Below are positions 33,880 through 46,400 of a DNA stretch of 64,000 nucleotides, piece after piece. This DNA is from Schistocephalus solidus (taxonomy: Eukaryota > Platyhelminthes > Cestoda > Diphyllobothriidea > Diphyllobothriidae): the NCBI GenBank assembly GCA_017591395.1, contig WEDG01002071.1:40111-104110 (forward strand), given 5' to 3'. Positions within the stretch are counted from its first letter, which is position 1. Every line of letters begins with the position of its first letter. Position numbers and translations under genes: made by a program. Under the pieces are notes generated by a model. That model saw only the letters and a program-made list of their open reading frames with translations. It did not search any database and was not told the origin of the DNA.

Positions 33880-34322
33880 AACAAAACATGCCGCGAGCGC
33901 ATTCAGACTCGCTGGCCTGCAGACACTTGACCGAATTCCGCTCGCACAAGCACCTACGTCCTAATAGTCGTGGCTGCTCAACTTGAACACCCCATCCCTA
34001 GGCCGAAGCTGCATGGGCCACTAGACACGACACCATCGGGTAATCCAACACACATCATTGGACAACACTTGTCTTGCTCCACAGACCTATTGAAACAACT
34101 GCTACAACTGTCTCATTCGCTCTCAGGCATGGCTGTACGCAGTCAACACTAGCCCTGGTTTCGCCAGTGGCCTGAAACAGCAACTCGGGCTTCTGTGCAC
34201 AATAAATCCCTCATTCTGCCGCCTTCTGCATTTTACTTACAACGGGGATTCGGCCTGATGATTTTAGTGCTCTGTGCCCACTCACTGCTTGGACCCATAA
34301 AAATTGGTGACCCCGACGTGAT
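33880..34322 (+). mobile_element. Candidate solo LTR with adjoining primer-binding-like site
   Basis: A GC-richer block with a poly(A)-type ACAATAAATCC near 34200 is followed at 34304-34320 by TGGTGACCCCGACGTGA. That stretch is the kind of primer-binding site that follows the 5' LTR in many Ty3/gypsy or BEL elements. No second LTR or gag/pol frame follows. The left boundary is uncertain. The frame 33970-34152 lies inside this block and is not a gene. Confidence 0.4.
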
Positions 34323-36469
34323 TCAAACCCGCAACCACAAAATTAGTGATATCAACCACGCAGACAGCTAACTTACAAGAAATCAAATTATTGATTATTA
34401 TTTCACACGAAAGATTTCAAAAATTTTACAATTCCAGTCTAGTCCAGTGCACCAAAACTCTGGTGCCTCGTAAAACTATAAATATTTATTTTTTGGAATT
34501 ATGCCTTTTCAAGACGTGTCGTCTTAAGCCTGTAGGTTAAAAGAATTGCGGGCGAAGTGTCTATTGCACTGTCGGAAAGTTAGTCCTGAAAAAGGTAACG
34601 CGTTGCACTCAAAGACTTTGGCTGCAATTTGAACTCTTCATGGTGGTCATTTGGAAAATGCATAGGCAGAGATTTCTATTTGACTAACTTAAATAATTAA
34701 GACTAAATACTTCTACATCCTCAAAGTTTGGTGTGAACCAAATTTCTTTCTCACCAACACAGCTTAATTACGTTAAAACGGCATTCCACTACGAATATCC
34801 GTGACGACACTAATTTACGTCACTTTGATTGAAGTGCAATCGATAAATTACACATGCATTTGCCTTGGGTTGGTCCATAGAAGTTGCCTAGAAAGAAGGA
34901 AACCCACTATGTCAATTAACCGTACATAAAAACTGTAAAAGCTGAAAATGCTTTGCTTGTGGAGTTGGAGCGGGTACACTACTCTTTTACGCATGATTCC
35001 TCCATCTCACCTCCCGTTCAATCAGCATACAACAAATACGGTGGTTTATACCATGGCACATTATCGGATTCCTTCGTGAATTGCAAACCGTAGCAGAGAG
35101 GAGTGTCAATGTTCAGTAAAAAAACCCATGCTTCGTTTCTGGTCTGATGGCAGGACGGGAGGTGAGCATTCCATTTTACCGTGCAGATTGGGTGTGGAAT
35201 CTGTACAAGCATCATTCGAGGGAAGAAGGCCATATTTCGTTCGGATAATTAAATCAACTGCTGCCTGACCTCACGTATACCATTCAATAGTTGACTGCAG
35301 AAAGACCCATGCTACGGTTAACAGGGTCTTAAGCAAAATTTCTGACTGTCTCTTGGTTCATATTTCGAGTCTTGCGCCCGGGAGTCGGTATAAGGAAACA
35401 TTTGCCCTTTGAATTAGTTTAGGGCTGACTAATGATGAAACGTAAACCAGAAACTTAAATTTCAGTCTCCTTCGTTGTTGCCGGCAGTATTGCTTTATTG
35501 GTGATTGTTCACCCTGATGTGACCACCTTCGAGGGCTCTCGACGGGAGGTAAAGGTCACAAGTAAACGTCCTGCTATCGGGATGGATTGGTGAATACTAC
35601 TCACTCGAAGCTCTAAACTGCATCCAGTTCAGTCTTCGCCATAATTAGAACCGGTTAGGGGGAATGAACAAGAGATTCATATAATCATGTAACTAAAGGC
35701 CTAATATCTAAGGTTTAAAGATAAGTATCGAAAAGCTGACATGCGTCCTAGGTACAATCGAAAACCCTAGAAGATTCATGTAAAGATGCTGCAAAATATG
35801 AACCGCTCTACGTTTGGGCAGGCAAAATGTAGAATAATCATAACCACGGAGAAAGCAGTTGTTCATTAATCGACAACATACGTAGAATATAAAAAAGTTA
35901 CGATGGTCGTAATCTGAACAGGGTTCACCGTCTCAATAAGCACTTGATCAACGACGAAATTGTTGTCCATATAGTTGAAGTCAAAAAAATTCAGACTTTA
36001 ATGAACTGGCTCTAACTGAGCTTGTGGTTGTTGTTGTTGCAGGTTGGAGAATAATTGTTCTGTGGAAATATATATTGTTAGCTCTGCGTCGTCAATTTGT
36101 TAAGAACTTGCCGCAAACCTCGATGGCCACTTGTCTAATCACTAGCCTCGATTGTATCCCCAAATCATAACTCAACAGCAAAGGCGGGAGAAGAGGTCTT
36201 TTGCATATTTTAACAGTGCATATAAGGCAAACAAGGAACAAACGAGAATTTTCCAGGTAGAACTGACATCAGACCAATCCGATACTGCCCTTCAACGACA
36301 AGCAGGTCAGCTAGACTTCTCGCTCATCGAACTGAGTATGCAGACCTCCAATCTGCTGGCGCTACATCAGCATGAGCATGACATGTGGGTGTATCGATAG
36401 GGCGGCTCGCGAAAAAATCTGTCAAGACGACTTCTTATACTCCAGCCTATCTTACTTTACACAACGCAT
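34323..36469. other. Non-coding, with a possible SINE tail
   Basis: No gene recognised. At about 35425-35510 (plus) GGGCTGACTAATGATGAAAC followed by TTTCAGTCTCC and TTGCCGGCAGTATTG resembles the body and tail of the array SINE. The frame 36152-36400 has no known domain. Confidence 0.35.
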
Positions 36470-36760
36470 GTTTCCGCGTGATCGAGGGGAAGCTCCTGGA
36501 ATGGATAAGGTCATTTCTCTTCAAGAGAAAGTATGGCTTTTGCGTAGCAAATGATCACTTTGACTGTGTGATCGTGAAAAGCCATTTCCTCCTGGGGTCA
36601 ATCCCATAACCCGTTGTCCTTATTTTGACCGTAGTTGCTAATATTCTCTAACCGCATCTATTAGTTTCATGTTCTCCGATGGTGATAATCTACATACAGT
36701 CATTGATGCATTATAGACAATGGCTTCCGTGGTGCGGGGAGACGTAGAATGTCTATAACA
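36470..36760 (+). pseudogene. Degenerate LINE RT fragment
   Basis: Reads GKLLEWIRSFLFKRK, matching the LLNWMKSFLICRKQ block of the LINE at 25102-27433. A VKSHFLLGSIP stretch replaces SGVPQGSVLGP, and FSDGDNLH is found where FADDxKLW is expected. Stops and frameshifts are frequent. Confidence 0.55.
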
Positions 36761-39700
36761 GTTTCTCAAAAGGCTTTGGGGTTTGGATCCGGAACAATTT
36801 GAAATCATCGCTTCAAAGCATCAAGAGAACCACTGGTAACATACGCTTTAAAGGGAATTTTACCGGCTCTTGCGATTTTTCAGCCCCTTCATTTAAAGAA
36901 ACCCAAGCCAGTAGTGAACTACAATCGCGGCCTACCCACTCTCAGTCACTTTCGTGGCACAACAATCTGAACCTTTCCTCAGAGCCAAATAAGAAAAGCG
37001 AACCACCTTCTCAGATGATTCGGAAGGAGAGGTGATGTTAAGTGTTCCCGAGCACCTAGAGCGTGCAAATGACTTGAATAATCTGCATGTCTTTGTTTCC
37101 GTTAAACCGATTCAGCTTCAGGTTTTAGGTGTTCTCTGAGATGGTATAATTGGCGCCCGCTAAGAAGACTATAGGTCTGCAGTTGCTACAGATACCCATA
37201 GCAAAAATAAAAAGGCACCTATAATGGAACTCTTTTAAGATCCCAGTAAAATGCGTCCAATTCAATGAGGCGATTTTCGGAAAACTCGTTGAAAATCAAC
37301 TGGTACATCGTCCTACCGAAAAAATTGCCGACAGCAAATCCGTACCCAACCGCGCATTAGAGGCCATGGTCACCGTACTGTGGAATAACGCTCTCAACAT
37401 CCAATTCTTTTTTGTGTCACCACTGATAACGTTCATTCAGAGTCAAGGTTTATCGTTCGCTATGATGCGAATGACAGTGCGGAGTTGAGTCATTCTTGTG
37501 TGCTCGCACTTTGACCTCGTATTCTAGTAGCGTATGGCCTGTTTGAACATTTCCATGTTCACTTTAATGAAACAAAATTTTCTTCATTATCCTTCTACTG
37601 CTACTACTACTACTGTTGATGATAGTACTACTTATCTTGCCATAACAGCTAACAGCAACGCACGATTCGGGCTATTATTAATCTTCTCGGACATAAGGTA
37701 TACTTTTGCATCGACCAACAAACACCCCGTACAGCACCCGAACCAATAATGCAAATTGATAAAGCTGGCTATTGCCAATTACTATGGGTAAACTTTCGGG
37801 TTTGGAATTAGTCACCTTTCAGGCCCAAAACTCTATCTGGCGGGGCAGCACGAATTTGGATTGCCACTGCTTCCAAACGCAATAACCTACCTGATAAACG
37901 CTGGCTAATACCACTCTACTGGTTGCGATTTGGCAGTGTAGTAACCGAACGCTGCGCCCATGCTGAACGCCGAACCTCCCGCACCTACATGCACTTGCGC
38001 ACCAGACGCTGTCTGGGCCTTGAAAATCCCGGCTATCCACACCGGCCAATCATCTTCAAGGCTGACTCACACCTAACCGCGCTGGAGGCCCTGTGACGAC
38101 CGCGCGGTCTCGCACAGACATTGGGACGTCGCAGACACGGTGGCTGGACGTGCCTTCATCCGGCAGCCAACCCCTTCTGCGATAGTTCTGTCCAGAATAA
38201 CCTATCCTCCCAAGTGGCGTCTCACTTCTATCTCCTTCTAATGAACCGGGCCAAAAGGTCGTAGCGTCCAGAGCTTGCTGCGATAGCAATAACGACACCA
38301 CCACTAACGATGATTGGCGGTTAGGCCCTGCATGCAGGCGGACAAGGTGTTATTACTGGTTAGACTGAAGACTCTGGGTGCTTTATTTGGATATGTACAA
38401 CACTCAGTTGCAATTTCGAAAGGATGACGGCTTCCTATGTGCCTTGTACGCCTCATTTGACCTCATTTACAAGCATTGCTAGCTGTGATATCGAGTTCAA
38501 AGTAAGGAAGGGAGGGATACAGCCAAATGACAACAACACCAGGGAAAAAAATCTCGAATCAATATGACCCAATGCTAGCGAGAACTGCAACATTTATTAG
38601 TAATGGAATAGACAGTCAAAATGAGAACCATGGATGTAGTTGGTTACTAAATTTCTTAATTCCCCCGAATACATCAGCAGGAGGGTGGAGATTACGATGG
38701 CCAACTAAGTAGTTTGCCACTTTAAGAAGTAAAAAGCCCTTAGGGTAAAAATAGAGAGGTAACCTGGTCACCCAGTACTAAAAACCAGAACTCGAGCTAA
38801 CGGCACCTAAAGGTACAGACACACAGTGTTTTTACGATCACCAACCGTAAAAAACAAGCAAGCTTTGGAAGTTTCAATTGAGTAAACAGACGATTCCCGG
38901 ATATCACCGTTTACTCTTAGGTGTATTTTGCGTTCAGCCAGAGCATTCCGTGACCTTAACAATCCCGTTACAGGGCATTCGTGCGTCATCCCTGCGTGGT
39001 GCGTCGGTGGTCACTTGGAATCTCCTAGCTAAATAATTCCGTGATATCCCAATGTCTCAAGACTTTGCTTCGACTCCGGGCACTTTTATGCTACTATATT
39101 GTGCGATTGCCAGTAGGTGCATAGAGGCGTGTGGCTAAGAACGAGATTATCGTAGAACCCCGTCGTGAAGCATATCTTGACCTAGTGGCGTTTAGTGAAT
39201 TGAGGGGACGTTGGCTGATCATGTAATAGGGTTGAGCAGTTATTCCTCAACCGGGCTTCTAAATATCACGGTAAAGGAGCCTGCGCGAACGGGGAAAATT
39301 ACCAATCGCACTATCTGCTCTTGCTGAAGATCGTTAGAGTTCCAAGAAATAAACGCTGACGTTCTGTTAAGGATAGTTTAGGCCAGATCGTTGCTAAAAC
39401 CGTGTCCAATACAACGCCATAAAGCTTAACTCTTACGAATCCTTTTTCTGTTATTGTTCGCATCTTTTAGTTTTGAAGGCTTAGTGGGGATTTTCCAATT
39501 GAAATGACTCGTTGTCTTGCGACAGGCTTGAAACTACAGAATTAATGCAGGTAGAGGGTTAATTCAGTTAAACAGCTAATATAGGGTCTTCAAAGGCAAC
39601 GTCTATTACCCTAAAATTATACTGAACTTATACAGCACTTGAACTTCCTTGACAGAATGGGCAGTCTCTCCTATAGTTAGGATCTGGATTCAAATCAATT

Positions 39701-41149
39701 AGCCAAGCCGTGAGATGTTAGTAAAAGGCAAGAGCTTAATAAATGAACTATTTTTACCCTGACTGCTTATCGGTCCATAAGAATTTCAAGAGCTTTTCTA
39801 AACTGTCTTAAAGGATTTAAGTAATGTGTGCGCTGAATAGATGTTGACCTTCCTATAAAAGCCGACTTTAACTACCATAAGGGACTACATGCAGCATGGA
39901 TTAGCCAGGATAGGGTGCAAGTATGACTCTCAAAGCCATAAATAATGGCGGAAGCACAATAGCCTGACCCCCTGAGAACATTGCGGGCAAAGCCAACTGT
40001 CGTACGGAAACCGTGATAAGAGAGGTTTTGTGGGAAGAGCAGAAAGAGGAAGCAGAAACCCGGCAAAAGCGATCGAAGAAGGTTGGTGTTGCCGACTAAA
40101 CGTGAGCTAAGTGGAACTCGTGGGGTTTAAGGGAAACGGAAAACCTAGACCATGGGCGAAGGGCAAAGGAATCGGCTCCAGGATCGGTTTAGGGGAAAGC
40201 AAACCTGAACTGGCATCCAACAGAGTCAAATGGGAACGCGGTTGACAGAAGGAAGAAAGCTAAACGTGTGAAAATGAAGTTTGGGACAGGTAATTCGGAG
40301 CCAATTTTCTCAGGGAGTCCGGCTACTCTGCTTCCACCGCCAGGCCATATCATCATATATAGTTGTATCAATCCGGAAAGATTGGCTACCGTCTAGTTGT
40401 ACACAGATGATATCATTACTCAGAAAAGCTGAAGTTCAGGTGCAACAACTGGTAAGTATAAATTGCTGCCCGAAGATAATGATAAAGGGAGAGAGAGAGA
40501 CGGAAGGCATACAAATGCGCTGCTGAACTGTCACCTTCGGACCCTGGAGTAAATTGAATGATACACCCTTCCCGGGTTTCAGTGTACAAGCATTTGAATT
40601 GAGAGGGACCAGCATTCGCAGTTCCACCTCCTCCATGTCTACGTGAGCTGCGGGTTCCCTGTCATCACGCGCATCAGACAAATACGGAGCCCAATTCGTT
40701 AGAGAAAGGCAAAGTATTTCAAAATAAACGTTTTTATGCAAAGAGATGGTTTCAGTCTTATACTTACCCCCAAATTTCACTTCATCTAGTGGATTGGCTG
40801 ACACACATACTCATGGGGCTGTGCGTTGGCGGGGTTGTACAGAATTTTAGTGAGAATAAACCGCGAAAATCGGCCTAAATGGCTGGTTCAATTAACATAT
40901 CGGATTTACGTCTCAATTTGGTACTCTAGCCTTCTGATAGTTACCCCTATTTCTTCCCCTGTCCTACAGAAATGTAACTCGTCAGAAATCTTGGTTTCCA
41001 GTGCGGTCTATGGAACTATCGGTTACTTTATTCCCTAAATTGATTAACTACTATGACGCTAAAAATCGAAATATTGATTATTTCGAACAACTTCTTAAAG
41101 ACGTCCAGATTTGTTGAATTTTATTCTGCATAGTAGTCTGCATTCTTAG
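36761..41149. other. Spacer, right part; no confirmed gene
   Basis: Contains a CTA microsatellite (about 37596-37616), a GC-rich patch at about 37840-38320 with open frames on the minus strand, and a purine-rich stretch at about 40015-40270. The minus-strand frame 40804-40436 includes a possible exon: an acceptor-like TGATGACAG near 40660, then MEEVELRMLVPLN and GVSFNLLQGPK followed by a donor-like AAG-GTGACA near 40530. A strong donor-like GGGTAAGTAT also lies near 40763. No domain is recognisable, so I do not call a gene. Confidence 0.35.
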
Positions 41150-41460
41150 GTTTGACATTTTAACGCTCCCGATATCGCCTGGCAAGCTTGGATTAGTTCT
41201 GATCCAAAGGCCACATTCAGTCATCGTTTACCGGAGATGGCAGCGGAAAATCTATTCTTCCAAGATATGTAAAAGGGAAGGTAATCGTTCAAATTGCCTT
41301 AACCTTGCGTTCATTCACGATGAGGAAATTGCACTGAATTTACAAGATGGTCCGGTAGTGGGTTCAAAGGATCGTATTTTAATGTTCCTCAAATAATTCA
41401 TGTTCTCCCATTTTATCTCACTTAAACAATGGGAAACAAACATCTGGAAGGCAGATTGCT

Positions 41461-41937
41461 ATGACAGGCGCTTGCAACTCTCAGCAATACCACTTCCGTC
41501 CTGTAGTCAGGACGGGTCAGTGCACGCCACTCCCTACGCAACAGGCTTCACCTTTTGAAGTGTCACCTTCCTGGTATACGGATATCAGGCGAACGGATAT
41601 TTCGGAAATGAAAAAGTACGCAGCCGATGCACATTTGACGCTCGCCACTTTCCCATCCTCAGGGGTTTTCTTTAGCTCAAGCATTAACTGGATTCGTCAC
41701 TTCCAAAAACTCAGTTCCACGCAAAAGCGATTTTGGGGTCACTAATTAGCCATGCCTGAGCAATCACCACGGGTGTTATCGGAAACCATTATTTCGCGAA
41801 AAAAACTGGATACCGCCAGCATAGACTTACGGGTGTACAGTCCTGTGAACGCAACCTACGCCGCCAGTCGTAGAAACACTAGTTCCATCCCATCTTTATT
41901 ATCCTTGCTGAAACGGGAATATAAACCAGGGAAATAA
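41461..41937 (+). pseudogene. Frameshifted mirror of the orphan frame at 30653-31057
   Basis: Keeps the PTQQASPFEVSPSWYTDI segment but with a different N-terminus and C-terminus, because of one extra base before it and one extra G after SSG. A following frame (41752-41937, MPEQSPRVLSETIISRKK) is in the same phase but is not recognised. Confidence 0.4.
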
Positions 41938-41949
41938 TACCGCTGTTAG

Positions 41950-42180
41950 GACTTTTTCTTCAGGTTTTGACACAGTGCTGCACAAGATGAACTTAAATCA
42001 AAACCTCAACTACGACAGAACGGGTTTCATTTAAGTTCGCCCACCAAGTTCTCGACTCTATCCCTAGAAAATTACCCACACAACATTTGCGGAAGGCCAA
42101 TGAATTATGGGCGTGCTGATATCCTTTCTTAGGAAGTCCTCAAGCACAGCTGCTGCCGTAAATGGACTCCGCCCCTAAAC
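41950..42180 (+). pseudogene. Degenerate LINE RT fragment, right-arm copy
   Basis: Mirror of 30190-30430, with FDTVLHKMNLN near its start. It sits downstream of, and opposite to, the USP gene. Confidence 0.35.
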
Positions 42181-42806
42181 AACCCCTAAACAACAGGTCA
42201 AAATACATTTTCTACGTCCCTTCGAATACAGCAAGAAGCGTCAACGGTATGCCAGTAAGCTCTTTAAATAATAACCTTTACAACTACTCCAACCTCTGGA
42301 GAAGATTCCTCCGAGTTCGAGAGTTGCTTGAACCTCGGCCGAATAACCCGTGCGAAAAATAGCCACATTCCTTTCTCACCATCTGAATACGCTCTGGTTT
42401 GGCAAAGGTTTGCAGTAACGCACCTCCTGAGATCGACAAATCAGAGACGAACCACTATCATAAATCTAACTGTTACATTTTCCACCTTCAAATATTAGAA
42501 GTTTTCTTTCCATTAGAAATATACGAGTTCAAATAAAATTGAACTGCTATGAGGAAGAGGACACAGAGAAATAACTGTCAGACTGTGGGAATAATCAGGC
42601 TCTGATCAGGTCGAGAGCAAGTAACGGTGGTTACTGTAGTTATGCACCAGCGCGTGTTAAGAAAGACATATCAGTGGACCAAAGAACTGACGAAATAAAA
42701 TCTCGAAATCAATCATCACATGTGAGTGAAAGAGTGTAGTAGATTGATTGAAAAGACAAAGAACGCTGCGGGTGTTGAAACAGTGGGGTCTGAAGTGTAT
42801 GGGCCA

Positions 42807-43430
42807 TCACACTTTGCTGTAAAGTAGGAGGTAGGGGGTGGCAAACTGCTGGCGATTGATTTGATCTAGACTGGTGAAGGATGTCGAACAGTCGTCAAAG
42901 GAGACCCAGTTGGTGTCAACTTTAGCAACGCAGGTGTAATGTCCACAGCCCAGAGAGAGGCCATGGTGGAGAATCATGCCCTGCAGTTTGTACACCTGAA
43001 TACTACTCTCTTCGGTGACATCAGGGGCTGGAGATGGCGATGACCGTTCCTCATGGGGCTCATTGTCAAGAGCGATTACTTGATTGGTTGAAGTGGATGC
43101 GGTTTCGGTGGCTGAGATGTCCGGAGGGGGCACAGACGGTTGATGTGACAGTAGGGCACTCTTCGGCACGCGGACCGAAAGGAGTTCGTTGATACGTATA
43201 CGCCGCATCACCTTGTGGCAGGCTTGAGTGGTACGGTTGTATGTAAACAGATTAAGACCAATGAGGACATGCGGTGACAGGTGTCGTAGACTGAGCTGAC
43301 GTTCTCGCACACTCTCCCGCCCACACGCCTCGCACTCTCCGGCCCCAGTTACGCATTCGGAGCGTGCAAAATGCGTCTCAACTAAGGTGGCGATGTCGGC
43401 CGTCGCAGAGTTTGTCGGCGGCTTCTCCGA
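42807..43430 (-). CDS. USP38: USP gene exon 4, second zinc-finger half and His/Asp box
   Basis: 207 codons plus stop. The acceptor is TTTGTCTTCCAG and the exon begins SEKPPTNSATADIATLVETH. It includes GECEACGRES, an LSLRHLSPHVLIGLNLF strand pair, a low-complexity Ser/Thr/Pro insertion (about 829-874), LSLGCGHYTCVAKVDTNW and the C-terminus. It is fully duplicated in the left arm. Confidence 0.9.
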   Translation of the reverse strand, partial: SEKPPTNSATADIATLVETHFARSECVTGAGECEACGRESVRERQLSLRHLSPHVLIGLNLFTYNRTTQACHKVMRRIRINELLSVRVPKSALLSHQPSVPPPDISATETASTSTNQVIALDNEPHEERSSPSPAPDVTEESSIQVYKLQGMILHHGLSLGCGHYTCVAKVDTNWVSFDDCSTSFTSLDQINRQQFATPYLLLYSKV

Positions 43431-46400
43431 CTGGAAGACAAAAACAAAGCAGCATGTGTGAAGTATTGCTGACGGCTTATTTGATGTCGTAACTCAGTAT
43501 GAGTCCGATAAGGCAGAGGGCTTTGCACCCGGTTTTAGTGCTTGTCGCTGTGCAATCGCCTGCGAGGGCTCTAAACCAGAGTGCCAGGACAAAAGGCGAC
43601 GATCTAATAAACCAGTTCTTAGTGTTCATTACTATAACATGCCCCCTTATTTGATTTAAGTAGGCATGTTATATTCCGATTAGGTTTATGGTTAAGCATA
43701 ATAAAATGTTTTAGGGATAGAATAAAGTTAATGTTGGGGTTAGGTAAAGAGTTAGGGTTGGGGTTAGACGCAAGGTTAATGTAAAAGTTAAGTTTGCCTG
43801 TCGTGTGCCGTGTTACGCAATCCAGCCTTCTTTAAACAATGTTCCACTATATTGGCCTCGCCAACATGTCGAGATACTATTTTTTTGATACCACAACTCG
43901 CATGTACAAATAGGGAATTCAAAGGTGACTCACCTACATCTCCCTCAAATATACTGATACTGAACCTTGGATTTCCTGTTTTCCACCCGTTTGCATGTCC
44001 TTAATTTGCATATTTCATATTGCGCGTCCGCTCCACGACCTCATTGGTGTAATAAAGCAAACTTGTGCTAGTAATGCAATTATTTTCAAAGCCTTCCACC
44101 GACTCTCTTAATCGCCTCACTAATCGGCCCTACTGATAAGACTAATATCATCAACCTTCCCGTTTTACAGGAGTCCCTGTTCTCTATTTCTCAGTGGACT
44201 TATATTTTAGACCCTTGTCCAGAAGGAAACGGCTGTATTCCGTTCTAAAGTGGTAAACAACGCCCCCACTTGACTTTTTAAGGAACTATAACTGGCGCAA
44301 CGTGAAGCGCAATTTTTGGCTCGATAGTAATTAAAAACACCAGTTTTCAGACTTTAAAAATATAAGTACAGATACATGAGTTGGAAGGAAACAAGCCATA
44401 TAGTTGACTCATCAAGCCTCCTCTGCCTATGAAAAATCCGTTTTTGGCGAAGATTTACACGTAAGTTGGTATAACTTAACGTTTCTGCTTTTTTATTTGG
44501 TAATGTTGGCGCCTACAGTAATGGTGTTAATTTCTGCTGCAGACAATCCGCAGAACTTTATACAAACCACTGACCGTAGTGCCACAGTCCGAAGATAAGG
44601 AAGTTTCAATGGGTAGAAAGAGGCAAATGAAGTCCTCTAGCTCAGCACTTGAAACGTGGTTACACTGCGAACAAATTGTACGACGGGAAAGTGTCCCACC
44701 AAAAAGGCTGCGAACAATTGATCTTTCGGAGATCTCCTTGGGCAGACATTCGACCATTTCATTGGACGAAGATAAGCATTCAACTTCCATCAACTCTTCC
44801 TGCCGTTCACTGGGCTTAGACGGTGTCCCCGGGGTGAGGAGATCAGATGAACTGATACTAGAGGCCGAACTCTCGAGTGAAAACAGTTGATGTCGGCCAC
44901 CAGCGTCGTCGGAAGGCTCAGCCATTAATTTCAGCTGATTGACTCTAGCGGACCTCCGTTTCGATTGCAGTTCTTCTTCGTGAAGACAGTCCAGGAGATA
45001 ATTGAGATATTCAGCAGAATCCTGTTGCTCTCCTTGAACGAAGTGGGATGGTTTGGAGAGCGTCAAAACAGCTGATGGATCATAGGCTGTCTGGAGCTGC
45101 AGTAAATCAACAAAGACTGCTTAACTTCCGTACTTCCAAATCATCAACAGAAATGCTTACACATCATCTAGTTCATAAGAACACAAACAGACGCTAGGTA
45201 AGTCCACATGCTAACAATAGCACAACACCAATTATCAAAAAAGATGATTAGGCAAAATAATAGGAAGAAGTTTCCAGCATTGCACTTTCCACTCTGTGAC
45301 GAATGATCGACGGCTAGAATAAAATATCTGGTTCATTGGCGTAAACATTGAACGATCTTTACTAGAAGCGAAATGCAAAATGTGACAAGTTCCCCATCCC
45401 CCAGGAGCAGTAATGAGTGTAGGTTAAGAGTGACCAGGGTTTATTGAAAGCAAGATCCCATAACTCAGCCTATGGTCAACTTATGGCGATCTAACGAGGA
45501 AACCGTGGAAGAAACAGATGCCGCTTTTGAACTCGTCCCATTTCCGGAATAAGTTGATTACGCCTTAAGAAGGTAAGAAGGCTTCCTCACCTAGCTCAAT
45601 TTTTGAGAAAAGTAATGCATGAAATTGGAGTAAATCCTGCGGAACAAACCTTTTCAGGCTCGGTACGACGGCCATTTCGGGCTTCTTAGCTGTTGCCAGT
45701 CAGTCTTACCAAACCCAAGGTCTAGGTGACCTGGGGTTCGAACCAAATTCCCTGGTTACTGAGCACTAGATAGCCCAAAGCTCTATCCTTGAGCCACAGA
45801 TGCGATGTTCTATAGGCAGCGGTCAGGAATATTTAGTACTGCAGTTCACCGGTCAAGTTATGGAACGTGCTCGCCCCACTGCGATTTATAGTTCAACCTG
45901 GAGCCCTCGCGGGTAGTCACATGGCGACTAGTAGTATATACAGAGGATGAGTAATCCCTCCTCTGTGTATACTACTGGTCGGTGACCGGCCTTCCCACTA
46001 CATTACAATGTTATTTACTCGCACAGGTAACGAAATGAATATAAAGGGGAGAGTTCACATTGAGAGGAAAGTTATATTGGTTTGGTGCTGGAACCTTGGG
46101 TCGTCAGTGTATACACCCAATCAGAAAGGTCATATGGACAGGAAACTCAACATCCAAGAGTTCAGTAGACAAGAGAATATGAGCCGGTGAGTTTTGCAAA
46201 ACATCGTGCAAGAAACTAGTACAACCTCTTAACATGGAAATGGCCTAGCAGGCACCACACACGGGGTACATCGACCCGCAAGTCAGTCTTCACATCTGCC
46301 ACTCAGCAAACGTTCCATTGGGAATTATTGAAGTACATCGGTAGTGTGAAGATGTCTCTTCGAAAGAGGGTGTAGAGCAAGGATTGAACAGGTGATTGAG

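Larger units (their letters stand above)
43431..44574 (-). other. USP gene intron 3 with an inserted mobile element
   Basis: 1144 nt. It includes the 122-bp insertion at 43841-43962, a telomere-like tract and a fold-back. The left-arm counterpart is of similar length apart from small indels and the absence of the insertion. Confidence 0.75.
41150..44923 (-). repeat. Right arm of the large inverted duplication
   Basis: Mirror of 27434-31214. It contains exon 4, intron 3 and most of exon 3 of the USP gene, and about 1.65 kb of 3' flank. At its outer end (44923) the gene simply continues into the rest of exon 3, so this arm is the original location and the left arm is the derived copy. Confidence 0.93.

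Noticed and set aside
37596..37616. CTA repeat run as a regulatory element
   Set aside because: Simple microsatellite with no associated feature.
40436..40804. 122-codon minus-strand frame as a gene
   Set aside because: Starts at a non-ATG codon. Splice-like sites are present but no partner exon or domain was found.
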